From the NCBI RefSeq assembly GCF_029784165.1, contig NC_073695.1, forward strand, positions 190,801,357-190,865,356: 64,000 nucleotides of DNA, written 5' to 3'. Shown here in pieces: positions 46,801 through 55,643 of this stretch (within the stretch, counting starts at the first letter, position 1; each line of letters opens with the position of its first letter). The position numbers and the translations under genes are program-made. Source of the DNA: Wyeomyia smithii. Its lineage: Eukaryota > Arthropoda > Insecta > Diptera > Culicidae. The notes beneath the pieces are model-generated. The model was given only the letters and a program-made list of their open reading frames with translations, was not told the DNA's origin and made no database searches.

Positions 46801-49800
46801 CATTCACTATGCTGTCATTCCTCGTGCCGTCCTGAGGTTGTTAGTAGTTGCTGCTTCAACCTGTCGATCATCTGACGTTAATCTGTCAAGATTTCGTCAT
46901 CTTGAGTTTCATGCGTTGAGTTTCTTGTAGAGTTTACGCGTTTCTGGAAAAAGATACAACTACTTTCCTCATACTTCAGCTCTTCCAGACAGCGCTTTTC
47001 GTTTTGGAAACGATAGGTCTACTGTCTTCGTTTTTTTTATATCGCATCACATTTTCACGGGCCCTTTGTTGCAGCATCAAAGGCCGCGCTGCATTCTTCG
47101 CATCTGACATCGTCTCCACTCCTCGTCGAACCAGCGATTCCTCTCGACAAACCAAACAGCACCATCCAACAATGCAGCGTTAATAGCTGCTTTGGCATTA
47201 CTCCAGCAGCCCTCTAGAGAGGCTTCGATGAGCTCTCCCTCATCCGTCAATACTACCTCATGGCTTTGCGGGTTTTCAGTGATGCTTTAGATCATACCGT
47301 GGCAGGCGAAAGTAGCGTGCGCTGTTGACGACCGAAAATTTTTAGAGCATTTTGACTATCAGGAGATGGTGGTCAGAGTCGACGTTTGCGCCACGATAGG
47401 TTCCGACGTCGGATATCGGAGCAGCGCGTAGTTTGATTTGTTGTAGCGATCTTTACTTACCTTACCTTACCAAACAGTCCCAATTCGTGGAGTGGCCTTT
47501 GCTGTACGTGAAAGTCGTTTCCATTCCACAAGGTCCATGGCTGCAGTTCGTCGTCGTCGCTTCGACCAACTCCAGCTTGTCGCCCTTTTTGTAGATGGGA
47601 CACACAATACCTTCCATCCACTCCTCCGGTACTCGTACTTCCTCCCAAATTTTAACAATGACCCAGTGCACGGCTCTAACCAGTGTTTCTTTACCGGCCA
47701 ATCTCCCCTTCAACCTCCAGGAAATCGGGGGCTGGTATCCTGTTGTCTTCTGTTCGTGCACCAAGATCAGTTGCCACAGCGTCCTCGCGCTCTACTGCAT
47801 CGCCCATCGAAGTGCTGCTTCCACCCCGAGGTGATCGGAACCTCACACTCGTCGGCTTGCGGCACGTAGCCTTTACGGGAGCTGTTCAGCTTCTCGTAGA
47901 ACTTCCGAGTGTCGTTAGCTTGGTGCAGCTCTTCCATCGCTACGCGATCTCAGTCTCTGGCTGGCGCTTCTTTCCTCGGAGGACTGAGTTTTGGTTTTTC
48001 CGTGCCTATCGGTATCGTTCTACGTTCGCTCTCGTACGGTGTTGCAGAATTCTTGCCCGTTCTTCTCCTCGTCTAACAGCATTCGCCGTCAAACCAGTCA
48101 TTTCTATGATTCAAAGCCCATGGACCTAGTAGCGCTACAGCAGTGCTACCTATGGTGGATCGGATGCTCCTCCAGCCATCTTCAAGAGTAGTTGCGCCAA
48201 GCTGCTCTTCCGTGGATAACGAAACCTCCAGCTGCTGCGCGTATTTCGTATCTATATGCGCACTCTGTCTGTTTGTCGGGTGATCTCCAGGTGGATTTGT
48301 GGATATCTTTGCGGGGAAAGAAGGCACTTCAGACTACCATACCATGGGAGGCCGCAAAGTTTACGCACCGATGGCCGTTATCATTAGACACGGCGTGCAG
48401 GCTATCTGGCCCGATTGCCGGTCTGTACATTGCCCCCTGTCCTACCTTAGCATTCATGTCCCCAATGATGATTTTCACGTCCCGTCGCGGGCAGCTTTCG
48501 TAGATCTGCTCCAACTGCTCGTAGAATGCTTCCTTCTCGTCGTCGGGTCTTTCTTCATGTGAGCAGTGCACGTTGATAATGTTAGTTGCGTGGATGTAGC
48601 TCGGCGTAGATAATCCTGTCACATTCTGGAAAGCAGAGAGATTTGCAGTTCCATGTTCCAAATTTCCAAATGTAGTCCTTATTTCGTTTCCAAGGTCCAT
48701 GCCGATTGTTCCGATCCGTATTATCCGGTTGTTTGTAACACTTTGTTCTCCGGGGCGGCTCGTTGGGCCTTCTCCAACCCCCTGTCTCCCTCGGGTCCAT
48801 CGTGTCAGCTCTTTTTAGAGTCCCACGCTGACACCTGGACGTTGATCAGCCGCTACTAACATGAAGAACAGACGCTGTTTTGAGCTGCAACATCTTGGTG
48901 AACCGACGCTCGGGTTGGCGAAGCATTTCCTCTACCGCCGTTCATACGTTAAAGAAACGGCCTCTAATCCTCAACTGGCACATTCTGTTGTCCACCAGCC
49001 AATCGGGCGCTTCTGCTGATAGATGGCATAACAATCTCTGTACGTATGTATCGATTCGTCCACTTAGTATATCTCCTGCAGCGCCACAATGTCGAACTTG
49101 CGGACCCTCAATAAATCGGAAATACTTCCCTAAAAATGGAGAAACTTGCAGTTTCTGATCCGAATTTTCTACCGTTAGTCAGTTTCCGTTGCCTGAGTCT
49201 CAGCCGATTGTTCCGATCCGTATTTACAGCATTCAATTTATGTACTGATGTTTTACGGCTGACCTGTTTTGCCAGAACACTTTCGTGACAGCACTGTTTA
49301 GAGGCCTACACGGGCACTGAGACGTCGATCAGCCGCCTCTAACATAGAGAACAGACGCTGTTTTGAGATGCACCATCTCGGTGAACCGACGCTCGGGTTG
49401 GCGAAGCATTTCCTCTATCGCCGAGGGATGGTTAAAGTGCCAATGATCGAGTCTCACCCTCTCATAAAACTATTGCCGTAATGACAACATTGCCCAGGCT
49501 ACCAGCCGTGTCCATGTTTCAGCTGGCAGTCTATTGTGATCATATGACTCGTGGAGGCGTGACATGGAATCTTGTTGAATATGGGAGACGGAGTTTACCT
49601 CACTATAAATTTACCAAATATTTCACATTGTTTCGTATTGAAAATTGGTAGGCGTCAAGGTATTTTTCTATTGGCGCCGTTAAACATTAAATTGTATTTG
49701 TGCCGTGTCAAATAAACGATATATGAAGAAAAAATAAAGGTATTTTTCTCAAATAATTTCTCTACGAAAATATCGTAATTCAAAAACAACTAAACTCACA

Positions 49801-52630
49801 TTCTTTCTTGGTTGCAGACATTGAGTGAGAACATCATATAATAACCACTTACTGTCAAAACAATTTTACCATACAAATTTTCATACACAAGACTTTTTAA
49901 AGCGAATTTTTGTCCCATGTATTTGTTGCGCACTACTTTATGAATAAGACCCCCCCGAATTAATTACGCCGTTATTCGGTGCCTACAAATTATTTTGATA
50001 TCTGTTTTGACAACGAAACGCAAATGTTCTTAAAACTCATGAAAATTTCACCGCCATTCATTCCTTCCAATCACAATATGGTAGTCAAATCTATTTTCAT
50101 ATCTTCAAGTGAATCTTCCGACTGTGTAATGTTAATAATAATTCTCCAGCAGTACTTTTATTTACTGACAATAGCTGCCTCATTCTCCACGCTATTTGTA
50201 GAATAAAAATTCAAGACTTTTTGAAACTATTTCTACACATATAATACTTCCGACTTTCCTCAAACTTGACCTTTTTCCACCTTACAAAACTTTTATACAG
50301 CTTTTATCAAGTCTGATCAAACATGTAGCTAGTACCATCGAACTACAATGACTGCACGATTTGTTGATTAACCCTAGAAAACCCTATTCATCCTGTCCAC
50401 CTCCCCAGTAGAAACCAATAGAAAACTAACTGTAAAAACACGCCACTCGCTTTGAAGCGTTGGTAAGTAACGCTGAGTGTTGTAGTAACCCCGTGTTTTG
50501 TATATTCGTTCATGCTAAACCCACGCTACGGTAACGGAAACATGTCACCGTTGGTATTGCCATTCCACTGCCCATCCCATAACCATCGCCAATGTTTCTT
50601 GTTCGTATTTGCATGCACTTCTCCCCACTGTAGGCAACTAAGTTGTTGGTATTACGGTAATTTTAGTCCTTTTCCCCCCAACTGTTCGAATGTTTGGTAA
50701 ACTCCCTTCTGGAGTTCCGTCTCTTGTCATGTAAATATTGCTCCGACTAAACCACTAAAATACGTTCCCGTTTTACTCCGGTACGTCACCGAATTTGCAT
50801 GCGTTGTCTTCGTAAAACCTCCCCTGCTAGGCTTCGCATACGTTGGAGGTGCCTGCGTCGTGAACAAGCGGCTGGAGAAAGTCAACAGCGTAGCCATCAT
50901 CGAGGACACCGGTGGCTTCAGCGGTATCATTGTGGCGGCCCATGAAGTTGGTCATTTGTAGGTTTCAAACCGTTCGATACCACGGATGCGTTGGCAAACT
51001 TGAAACTCATGATCTACTTGCTTTTAATCCGCAGACTTGGTGCCGTTCATGACGGATCTCCTCCTCCCAGCTATCTCGGAGGCCCGGGTGCAGAGAAATG
51101 CCGCTGGGAAGATGGCTACATCATGTCCGATCTAAGGCACACGGAACGAGGTTTCCGGTGGTCACCGTGCAGTGTTCAAAGTTTTCATCATTTCCTCAAG
51201 TGAGCTTTATAATAGCTAGATTTTGATGAGACTTTATTTGACATGCTCTTTAAATTGATTTCAGTGGTGACACCGCCAGTTGCTTGCACAATCCACCTCA
51301 CGAAGATGAAGCATTAGGCCGTGCACTGCCCGGCACCCTCCTTTCACTAGATGCCCAGTGTCGACGGGATCGTGGAACGTCGGCCTGCTTCAAAGACGAA
51401 CGAGTCTGCGCCCAGCTGTTCTGCTTCGACTCGGCTAGTGGCTATTGTGTGGCATATCGACCTGCGGCAGAAGGGTCCAACTGCGGTGAAGGACAAGTAA
51501 ACAATGCTTCGATTAGTGAAGGTTTGATGATTGAAACGTTGAGCTCATCTTTATTTTCATTTTAGCACTGTCTGGATGGTAGATGTGTGACGGACCACGA
51601 GAATATTATTCCAGACTACTCGCAACATACGCCGTCGTACGCGAGGTTCAATCAGCAAACAGTTAAGTATGTCTAGCTTCCAATGTTACTTAACTATATG
51701 TGTATGCCAAAATCTTCAACGTCCACGCCACAATTGGGCCAGTAGGGAATCAAGCAAAGACTTATGAATTGTAGATTTGACCCAGTTTATATTAAACATA
51801 ATTGAAAACATTATGAATACTCGCTATTCTAAACTGTCGATAGACCCAGATTTTAACGGCTCAACTTCTCTAGATTTAACTACGACGACAAGTCGGGTCA
51901 GCAGGAAGAATATTATGAACCGTCTAGTAGCACGTCGTCCACAACAGCCAGCACCACCAGCACAACAACAACGACAACCACCACCACCACAACCACACCA
52001 CCGCCGCCACCGACATCGACGAGGAATTATTATCAAAATTTCCATCACAAATCCACGAGTACATATCATAGTAATTTACATTCTACTAGTTCTAGTTATA
52101 ACGATAACGGTAATAACTATAATCACAACAATAACGATAACCAGCAACCACAACAACAACAACAACTATCGACACCTGAAAATGACTACCATCACAGTCT
52201 GCAAACGACCAAGACCCCGTACGTGTTCAGTAAATACACCTTCAGCTCGACCAGGAGCCCGTACACTCCACCCACGGTGCCAACGACTACTTCCAGCACT
52301 ACCACAACACAGTCTCCGTTCTGGGACGAGCACCACAACCAACAACAGCAACACCAACAAAGCGACTTTGCTGGTGGTAGTGCTTTCGACAACGATGGCC
52401 ATACGACCACAACCACGCCCAATCCAAAACCCACCTATCACCCGGTGTTTGATGTATATTTCAACCGGATCGCTCAAACGACGACGCGAAATCCGTACAA
52501 CTTTAGCTTCTACGTAAAGCGAACGACTAAAAGTCCAAACTACGCACTTAACTACGTGGGGGCCAACAGCCAGCTCAGTCCGAACCGAGCGGCCACAAAT
52601 GGTGGTGGAAGTGGAAGCACTAGTGGATAG
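37744..52630 (+). CDS. ADAMTS-like M12B zinc metalloprotease gene, partial at 5' end (seven-exon chain, one exon chosen from two)
   Basis: This is the overall gene model. Exons 37744-37886, 38356-38408 or 39121-39176, 50831-50957, 51035-51199, 51265-51496, 51566-51666 and 51874-52630 join with GT/AG borders and matching phases into a 525-codon frame plus stop when the first alternative is used. Domains in order: second half of a reprolysin catalytic domain (helix, VYDIAVAITK strand, FAYVGGAC, zinc site HEVGHLLGAVHD, Met-turn YIMSD), an ADAMTS-type disintegrin-like Cys-rich segment (LPGTLL...QC...C...CAQLFC...NCGEGQ/HCLDGRC), then a Thr/Asn/Gln-rich tail. The family cleaves extracellular matrix or secreted substrates outside the cell. 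No WxxW/CSxTCG thrombospondin repeat is visible, unlike typical ADAMTS. The signal peptide, propeptide and start of the catalytic domain lie in exons I could not find, probably upstream of or outside the window. Family assignment is secure; the orthologue is not named. Confidence 0.9.
38356..38408 (+). CDS. Alternative exon A of the protease (YDMCRRRKGGRCTKGTAG)
   Basis: The 53-nt exon lies between acceptor tttcgcag and donor gtaaac. Spliced to the upstream exon it reads ITK-YDMCRRRKGGRCTKGTAG-FAYVGGAC, which matches the ADAMTS layout in which a short Cys-containing loop sits between the DIAxxxT strand and the G-x-AYVGGxC segment. It is homologous to the exon at 39121-39176, sharing DMCRR...C..GTAG. 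The length is 3n+2, so it cannot be skipped, or used together with the other exon, without a frameshift. The acceptor pyrimidine tract is shorter than that of exon B. Confidence 0.8.
39121..39176 (+). CDS. Alternative exon B of the protease (LDMCRRQYANDACNRGTAG)
   Basis: The 56-nt exon has acceptor acctttacag and donor gtaatt. It reads ITK-LDMCRRQYANDACNRGTAG and is one residue longer than exon A, with the same phases at both ends. The two Cys, the DMCRR start and the GTAG end match exon A, while the loop between the cysteines differs. It lies 712 bp downstream of exon A, consistent with tandem exon duplication. Both versions join in frame to the exon at 50831. Confidence 0.8.
39177..42374 (+). 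other. 5' part of the 11.65-kb protease intron
   Basis: No third variant of the DMCRR...GTAG exon was found. The stretch is AT-rich. 41030-41400 looks like decayed TE sequence but I cannot name the family. The intron runs on to 50830 through the RTE pile. Confidence 0.4.
42375..45290 (-). pseudogene. RTE-like retrotransposon, nearly full length but broken (copy B)
   Basis: Read on the minus strand from 45290: 5' UTR, then the endonuclease starting LGTWNVRTLLEPARA near 44890 with VAAIQEVRWPKSGERDF, VIGDANAQVG near 44460, QIDHVLIDGRHF and NVDSDHYLVVAKI. The RT follows, with NCKAAGKDGIPAEL, ICPIYKKGHRLDC, NNRGITLLNTVYKILS, YQCGFRGGIST and LFIDFRAAYDSV, then FADDIDIIGNNRRAVEEA. At 42900 this jumps directly to NQLRSRSL, losing ~260 bp present in the copy at 5.5-6.4 kb. 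It ends LPVALYGHESWT...WAGHVARMP and a GTAAGT-type tail at 42375. Several frameshifts. It lies antisense in the protease intron. Confidence 0.85.
45590..47445 (-). pseudogene. RTE-like retrotransposon remnant (copy C), interrupted by mariner sequence
   Basis: On the minus strand: end of endonuclease (VGTYRGANVDSDHHLLIV near 47400), connector (WFVERNRWFDEEWRR near 47130), RT (LREEWKDGVICPIYKKGDK near 46600, YYRAIKILNATHEVLSQI, VVGSYQAGVVDGR near 46450, WKIFDKNGFPAKLTRLIKATMDG near 46270). Mariner transposase sequence then appears at about 46190. The retrotransposon C-terminus (RQTAMDQER near 45670) and a GTAAGT-like tail reappear at about 45600. Many stops and frameshifts. Confidence 0.7.
45955..46195 (-). 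pseudogene. Mariner/Tc1 transposase fragment inside RTE copy C
   Basis: On the minus strand the frame reads FLKARVLPWVKANF then YVVIQKDGAPCYKSNRTQN, followed in another frame by SPDLNPLDY (minus strand of 45982-46007). These are the second-Asp (QxDGAPxH) and third-Asp (SPDLxPxDY) blocks of a DDE transposase. It abuts RT sequence on one side and the RT C-terminus on the other, so it sits inside the RTE copy. No terminal inverted repeats were recognised. Non-functional. Confidence 0.7.
47447..48870 (-). pseudogene. RTE-like retrotransposon remnant (copy D), internally deleted
   Basis: On the minus strand: 5' segment near 48860, endonuclease pieces (YAELHPRN, INVHCSHEERPDDEKEAFYEQ, IIIGDMNAKVG near 48470, NDNGHRCVNFAASHGMVV near 48340), connector (NHRNDWFDGECC near 48080), RT start (WMEGIVCPIYKKGDKLELVEA near 47600), then a jump to RPLHELGLFGK and a simple (GGTAA)-type tail at 47447-47465. 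The catalytic RT core and C-terminus are gone. The clean tail at one end suggests it inserted as a unit next to or into copy C. Confidence 0.7.
48880..49440 (-). pseudogene. RTE-like retrotransposon 5' fragment (copy E)
   Basis: The 5' UTR block at 49335-49430 (aacagacgctgttttgag ... gaagcatttcctcta) is repeated with few changes at 48865-48950, so two copies lie head to tail. Between them, the minus strand shows an endonuclease start (RKFDIVALQE near 49090) and DNRMCQLRIRGRFF near 48970. It is short and frameshifted. Confidence 0.6.
49670..49736 (+). mobile_element. 67-bp 5'-truncated copy of the 17.3-23.2 kb retrotransposon's 3' end
   Basis: From attggcgccgttaaacatta to the A-rich end, the sequence matches 23094-23160 with very few differences. 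It is flanked by a perfect 13-bp duplication (aaggtatttttct) at 49657-49669 and 49737-49749. It is therefore an independent target-primed insertion of only the last 67 bp of the element, not a chance match. Confidence 0.9.
49750..50830 (+). other. 3' end of the large protease intron
   Basis: No frame or repeat recognised. It ends at the acceptor cccctgctag before the HEVGH exon. Confidence 0.4.
50831..50957 (+). CDS. ADAMTS-like protease exon carrying the zinc-binding HEVGH
   Basis: Acceptor cctgctag; donor gtaggt at 50958. Joined to either alternative exon it reads G-FAYVGGACVVNKRLEKVNSVAIIEDTGGFSG then IIVAAHEVGHL. FAYVGGAC and the IIEDTG...AAHExGH run are signature M12B/ADAMTS sequence. 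His and Glu of HEVGH are the zinc ligands and catalytic base. The exon ends after two bases of the Leu codon. The third zinc ligand lies in the next exon. Confidence 0.92.
51035..51199 (+). CDS. ADAMTS-like protease exon: third zinc ligand and Met-turn
   Basis: Acceptor aatccgcag; donor gtgagc at 51200. The join gives HEVGHLLGAVHDG, a full HExGHxxGxxHD reprolysin site. GGPGAEKCRWEDGYIMSDLRH follows, where YIMSD provides the Met-turn methionine under the zinc. The exon ends WSPCSVQSFHHFL, the typical C-terminal helix of the catalytic domain (WSxCS...F). The intron between this exon and the previous one is only 77 bp, in contrast to the 11.65-kb intron upstream. Confidence 0.92.
51265..51496 (+). 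CDS. ADAMTS-like protease exon: disintegrin-like Cys-rich region
   Basis: Acceptor tgatttcag; donor gtaaac at 51497. It reads NGDTASCLHNPP, the end of the catalytic domain, followed by LPGTLLSLDAQCRRDRG and then a Cys series (ACF, VCAQLFCF, GYCVAY, NCGEGQ). This is the ADAMTS disintegrin-like pattern LPGxxYxxDxQCxxxFG...CxxLxC...C...GTxCG. The domain contributes to substrate docking in the family. Phase 0 at the 3' end. Confidence 0.9.
51566..51666 (+). CDS. ADAMTS-like protease exon: end of disintegrin-like domain
   Basis: Acceptor ttcattttag; donor gtatgt at 51667. Joined in phase 0 it completes NCGEGQ-HCLDGRCV, the closing cysteines of the ADAMTS disintegrin-like domain. It continues into a linker (TDHENIIPDYSQHTPSYARFNQQTV) where a thrombospondin repeat would be expected. 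The exon ends with AA of a Lys codon, completed by the A that opens the next exon. Confidence 0.88.
51874..52630 (+). CDS. Protease C-terminal exon: Thr/Asn/Gln-rich low-complexity tail, stop at 52628
   Basis: Acceptor aacttctctag at 51873; the phase matches the previous exon (AA|A TTT AAC gives KFNYDDK). The frame stays open for 252 codons to TAG. The sequence is low complexity: a Thr/Ser run followed by prolines (51930-52015), Asn-rich and Gln-rich stretches (52085-52170), and several Thr runs, with scattered Tyr/His. It is probably a disordered, O-glycosylatable extracellular tail. The frames on either side of these CAA/ACC repeats give open-frame shadows that are not genes. Donor-like sites inside the exon (for example ttca|gtaaat at 52230) could lead to the exon at 63114. 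Confidence 0.75.
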
Positions 52631-54650
52631 TATATACAATAGATAACCTCAAAAAAAATGAACACGAGCGGAAATCGTCGGTTTTGAACTCAACGTGCAA
52701 GCCAACAAAACAATTAAAGCGCCAGGCAGCGCCATTGGGCTTAGGCTTGAACAGACTATAAGACAAAAATCGAATTGTTTGAGCATTTTTTCAATGTTTG
52801 AATGTGTGTTTTCGCTGCTGCTTTCCTATTATACCTCTATTTTGCCTTATTTTTCTATCGTTACCCTCAGTTTTGGTTTATTCTGTAACATATTGTAACT
52901 TATTTTTGACCTTTGATTTGCTGCTGGTACTGCCACCTACTTTCCAGTCTGTTTTGGTTTCTTCCAACCACTAACCGAAAGTTTGACAATGTTTCGTCTT
53001 CTACTCTAACACAAACCCCTACCGAAAGAAAGCACACATATCCCTTTTCCTAAGACGAGAAACCTGGAAACAGAAAGCAAAACAAGTCTGCCATCTATTT
53101 AAATTATGTTAATAACGTAAGAGCAATTAGCAAACAAATATTTTTCGCGGGATTACGAAAAATAGCGCTTATAAGTCAAACTGTATGAACACGAGAACCA
53201 TTTCGACTTGCACCACCCCCAACACATCTATACACATGACACATCACGGGTAAGAAATTGCACCTTGCTGAATATTTTGTCTCGTTGAAATCTGAAATTT
53301 CATGCACCAATCTTTCTGTGTCCGACCGCTCTAATGTGGTTGATCCTAAAAACTGTTTTTTCTGTTTCATCTCCTCTACTGGCGAGTCTTCACTTGGCAG
53401 TAACTGTTTTTCGAACACTGATGTTTCCGTAGCACTTCTTCAATCACTGTAGAAGACATTGCAACTTCTTTTTCAGCCACCATTCGTTCTAGAAGCAGAC
53501 TTTCTCCTGTATAATCCTCGGAGGCCGGCGACTGTTCTTCCACTTCCATAACTAGCTATAACCACCACAGCTCCACTGAAGGCTGGATTCTTTCGGCTAT
53601 ACGACTTACTCTTACCTACTTATTCTACTATTGTTGCTACTACCACTACCACCAATTTACTAGAAACAACAAACTACTGTCCACTGACTTGGTCTCACAC
53701 TTACCAGTTTAGGCAACTTTCAACGGATACTAATCGGCCACCTGATGCATGCTTTGTCATAGTTACACACGCCAATAACAGGTAGCTTATTTAAACTAGG
53801 GGGAGCTAACACACTAGTGGCTGGTGAAATCGATGTTATCAATAGCTTAAGTTAACGCTAGATGAATACAGCACAGCATTTATTCTGTACATGATATCTA
53901 GACGGTGAATGTTATGAATTGTGTCAACTGCTGATGCTTGTTATCACAAGCGCGAATGTACAGAGAAATGGATTCCACATAATTTGTAATTAGCTATTGA
54001 AAACGAGTATACTTAGAATAATGAAAATATTTTTAAAAAGATTTATGATAGGGACTACAGTTAGGAATAAGGTGAAAGCACAACTCTTTAATGCCACATG
54101 TAGAACAAAATGTACATACTAATAATATTGAGGTTCCAATTTTAGAACCAAAAGTTTCGTATTGGTTACATTGTATTGAAGTATTGCAGTAAGAAGGAAA
54201 ACAAGTGGATTAATTGGAAACAGAAATTCAATAGGATCTAAGATATTGAGCGATGCCCATGCATGCTGGTTCGTGTAGAATTGAGGCATTCCAAAACAAT
54301 ACTTGTCTAAAATCATGGTCCTTATTCATTTCTTGCGACGGAGAAGTATGTAACTAGCGGACTGATCATACGCTGTTGTATGTCGCTCAATATAAGAAAA
54401 CAGACACACGCATCTGTTTTCACCAATGAAGGATTTCGCTTCAACCCAACCGATGTTGGCAGCACCTTGTCAGAATTCAACGAAAGTTTGCGGGTGTGTA
54501 GACTATGCTACTCTAGGTAATTTTGCATTTTTTTGTGAAAATTTATCTGTACTATCATATGAAAAGGAATGAAGTTGTCAGGAGATGACTTCTAGAAAAA
54601 TGTCTTAATATTTATAGAAAATTATTGACAAAATCGTATTTGGGATCTAA
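52631..54650 (+). other. Likely 3' UTR and/or intron downstream of the Thr-rich exon
   Basis: No TE terminal repeats or coding frames recognised. Sequence is less repetitive than the rest of the window. If the exon at 63114 belongs to the gene, this is intron in one isoform and 3' UTR in the other. Confidence 0.3.
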
Positions 54651-54659
54651 CACGGAAAA

Positions 54660-55560
54660 AGAGAAACTCTATTTTTCTAAAAGTACCCACTTTGGTTTGT
54701 TCAGAAGAGATTGACACAACTAACTTGTCTATTTAAAAAAAAATTTTAAAAAAAGAATCTGAGACGACCGATTTTTTCATATTTTTTTTATTTAAAAAAA
54801 ATCAGTGCAGGATTTTAAAATTTATGTTTTCAAAATTTCCAAAAGAAAATATGGACACTTTCTTGAAAACCTTTCCTCTAACTCTTGTAATTACGGTTAT
54901 GGGTCTCAAAGCAAAAAACCTTGAAAACGCGTCAAACATGAAAAAGGTTTTTTAAAGATTTTTTTTTATCTAATAGTGCCCTTCTTGGTTTGTTGTAAAG
55001 AATTTCAGATAGTTAAATTGACTATTTAAAATAACTTGATGACTGATATTTTAAAATCACCTTCTGTTTTTGAAATTACCTTTTTTCAGTGTCAAATCTC
55101 AAATTTAATTTTTTCAATATTTCTAAATAAATGCTTTGACAATTCTTTAGAAATCATGCTTTGACAACTTTATCTGATTCTTGTCATTACCAGAAGACCA
55201 CAAGAAAGTTTTCGTCGGATTTTTTTTAAGAATGCCTAGTTTTATTTGTTCAAAATAATTTTTGGCAATTAAGATGTCTATCCGGAAACTTATTTCAAAA
55301 CATATTTAAAACGAATGATTCAATAATCTCTTTCGATATAATTATTTTTTTTTTAGTGCATGGTCACAAATTCAACTTTTTCTTTATTTTTACATAAAAT
55401 TTCAAATGTTGAAATCATGTTTTGACTACTTTTCTCTATCTCTTGTCATTTTCCGGTCATATTAATTTATATAAAAAAACCTTCAGCCTTTTTCAAATGT
55501 TAGTACAAATAAATTTTAAAAATACCTGTGAGATTGCTTAGGGTAAAAATTCCACACACC
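54660..55560 (+). repeat. Very degenerate ~260-300-bp tandem repeats left of the foldback element
   Basis: The phrase cttttctctatctcttgtcatt and relatives occurs at about 54865, 55168 and 55434. The phrase ttggtttgttcagaagagat and relatives occurs at about 54692, 54990 and 55235. AT-rich with many poly-T runs. A further unit with the same phrase lies at 59170, beyond the foldback insertion. Confidence 0.5.
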
Positions 55561-55643
55561 CAGAAAGTTTCATTGGATTCTGAAATAATACTGACAGTCT
55601 TTAATGTTTCTTGACGGATTTTATCCCGCCGCTGTCACCAATG

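Noticed and set aside
51777..52517. 246-aa plus-strand frame overlapping the Thr-rich exon
   Set aside because: It is a shifted reading of CAA/ACC repeats (His/Gln/Arg/Ile-rich). The phase-correct frame 51874-52630 continues the protease.
52166..52639. 157-aa minus-strand frame
   Set aside because: Complement of the Thr-rich coding exon; Val/Gly-rich by composition only.
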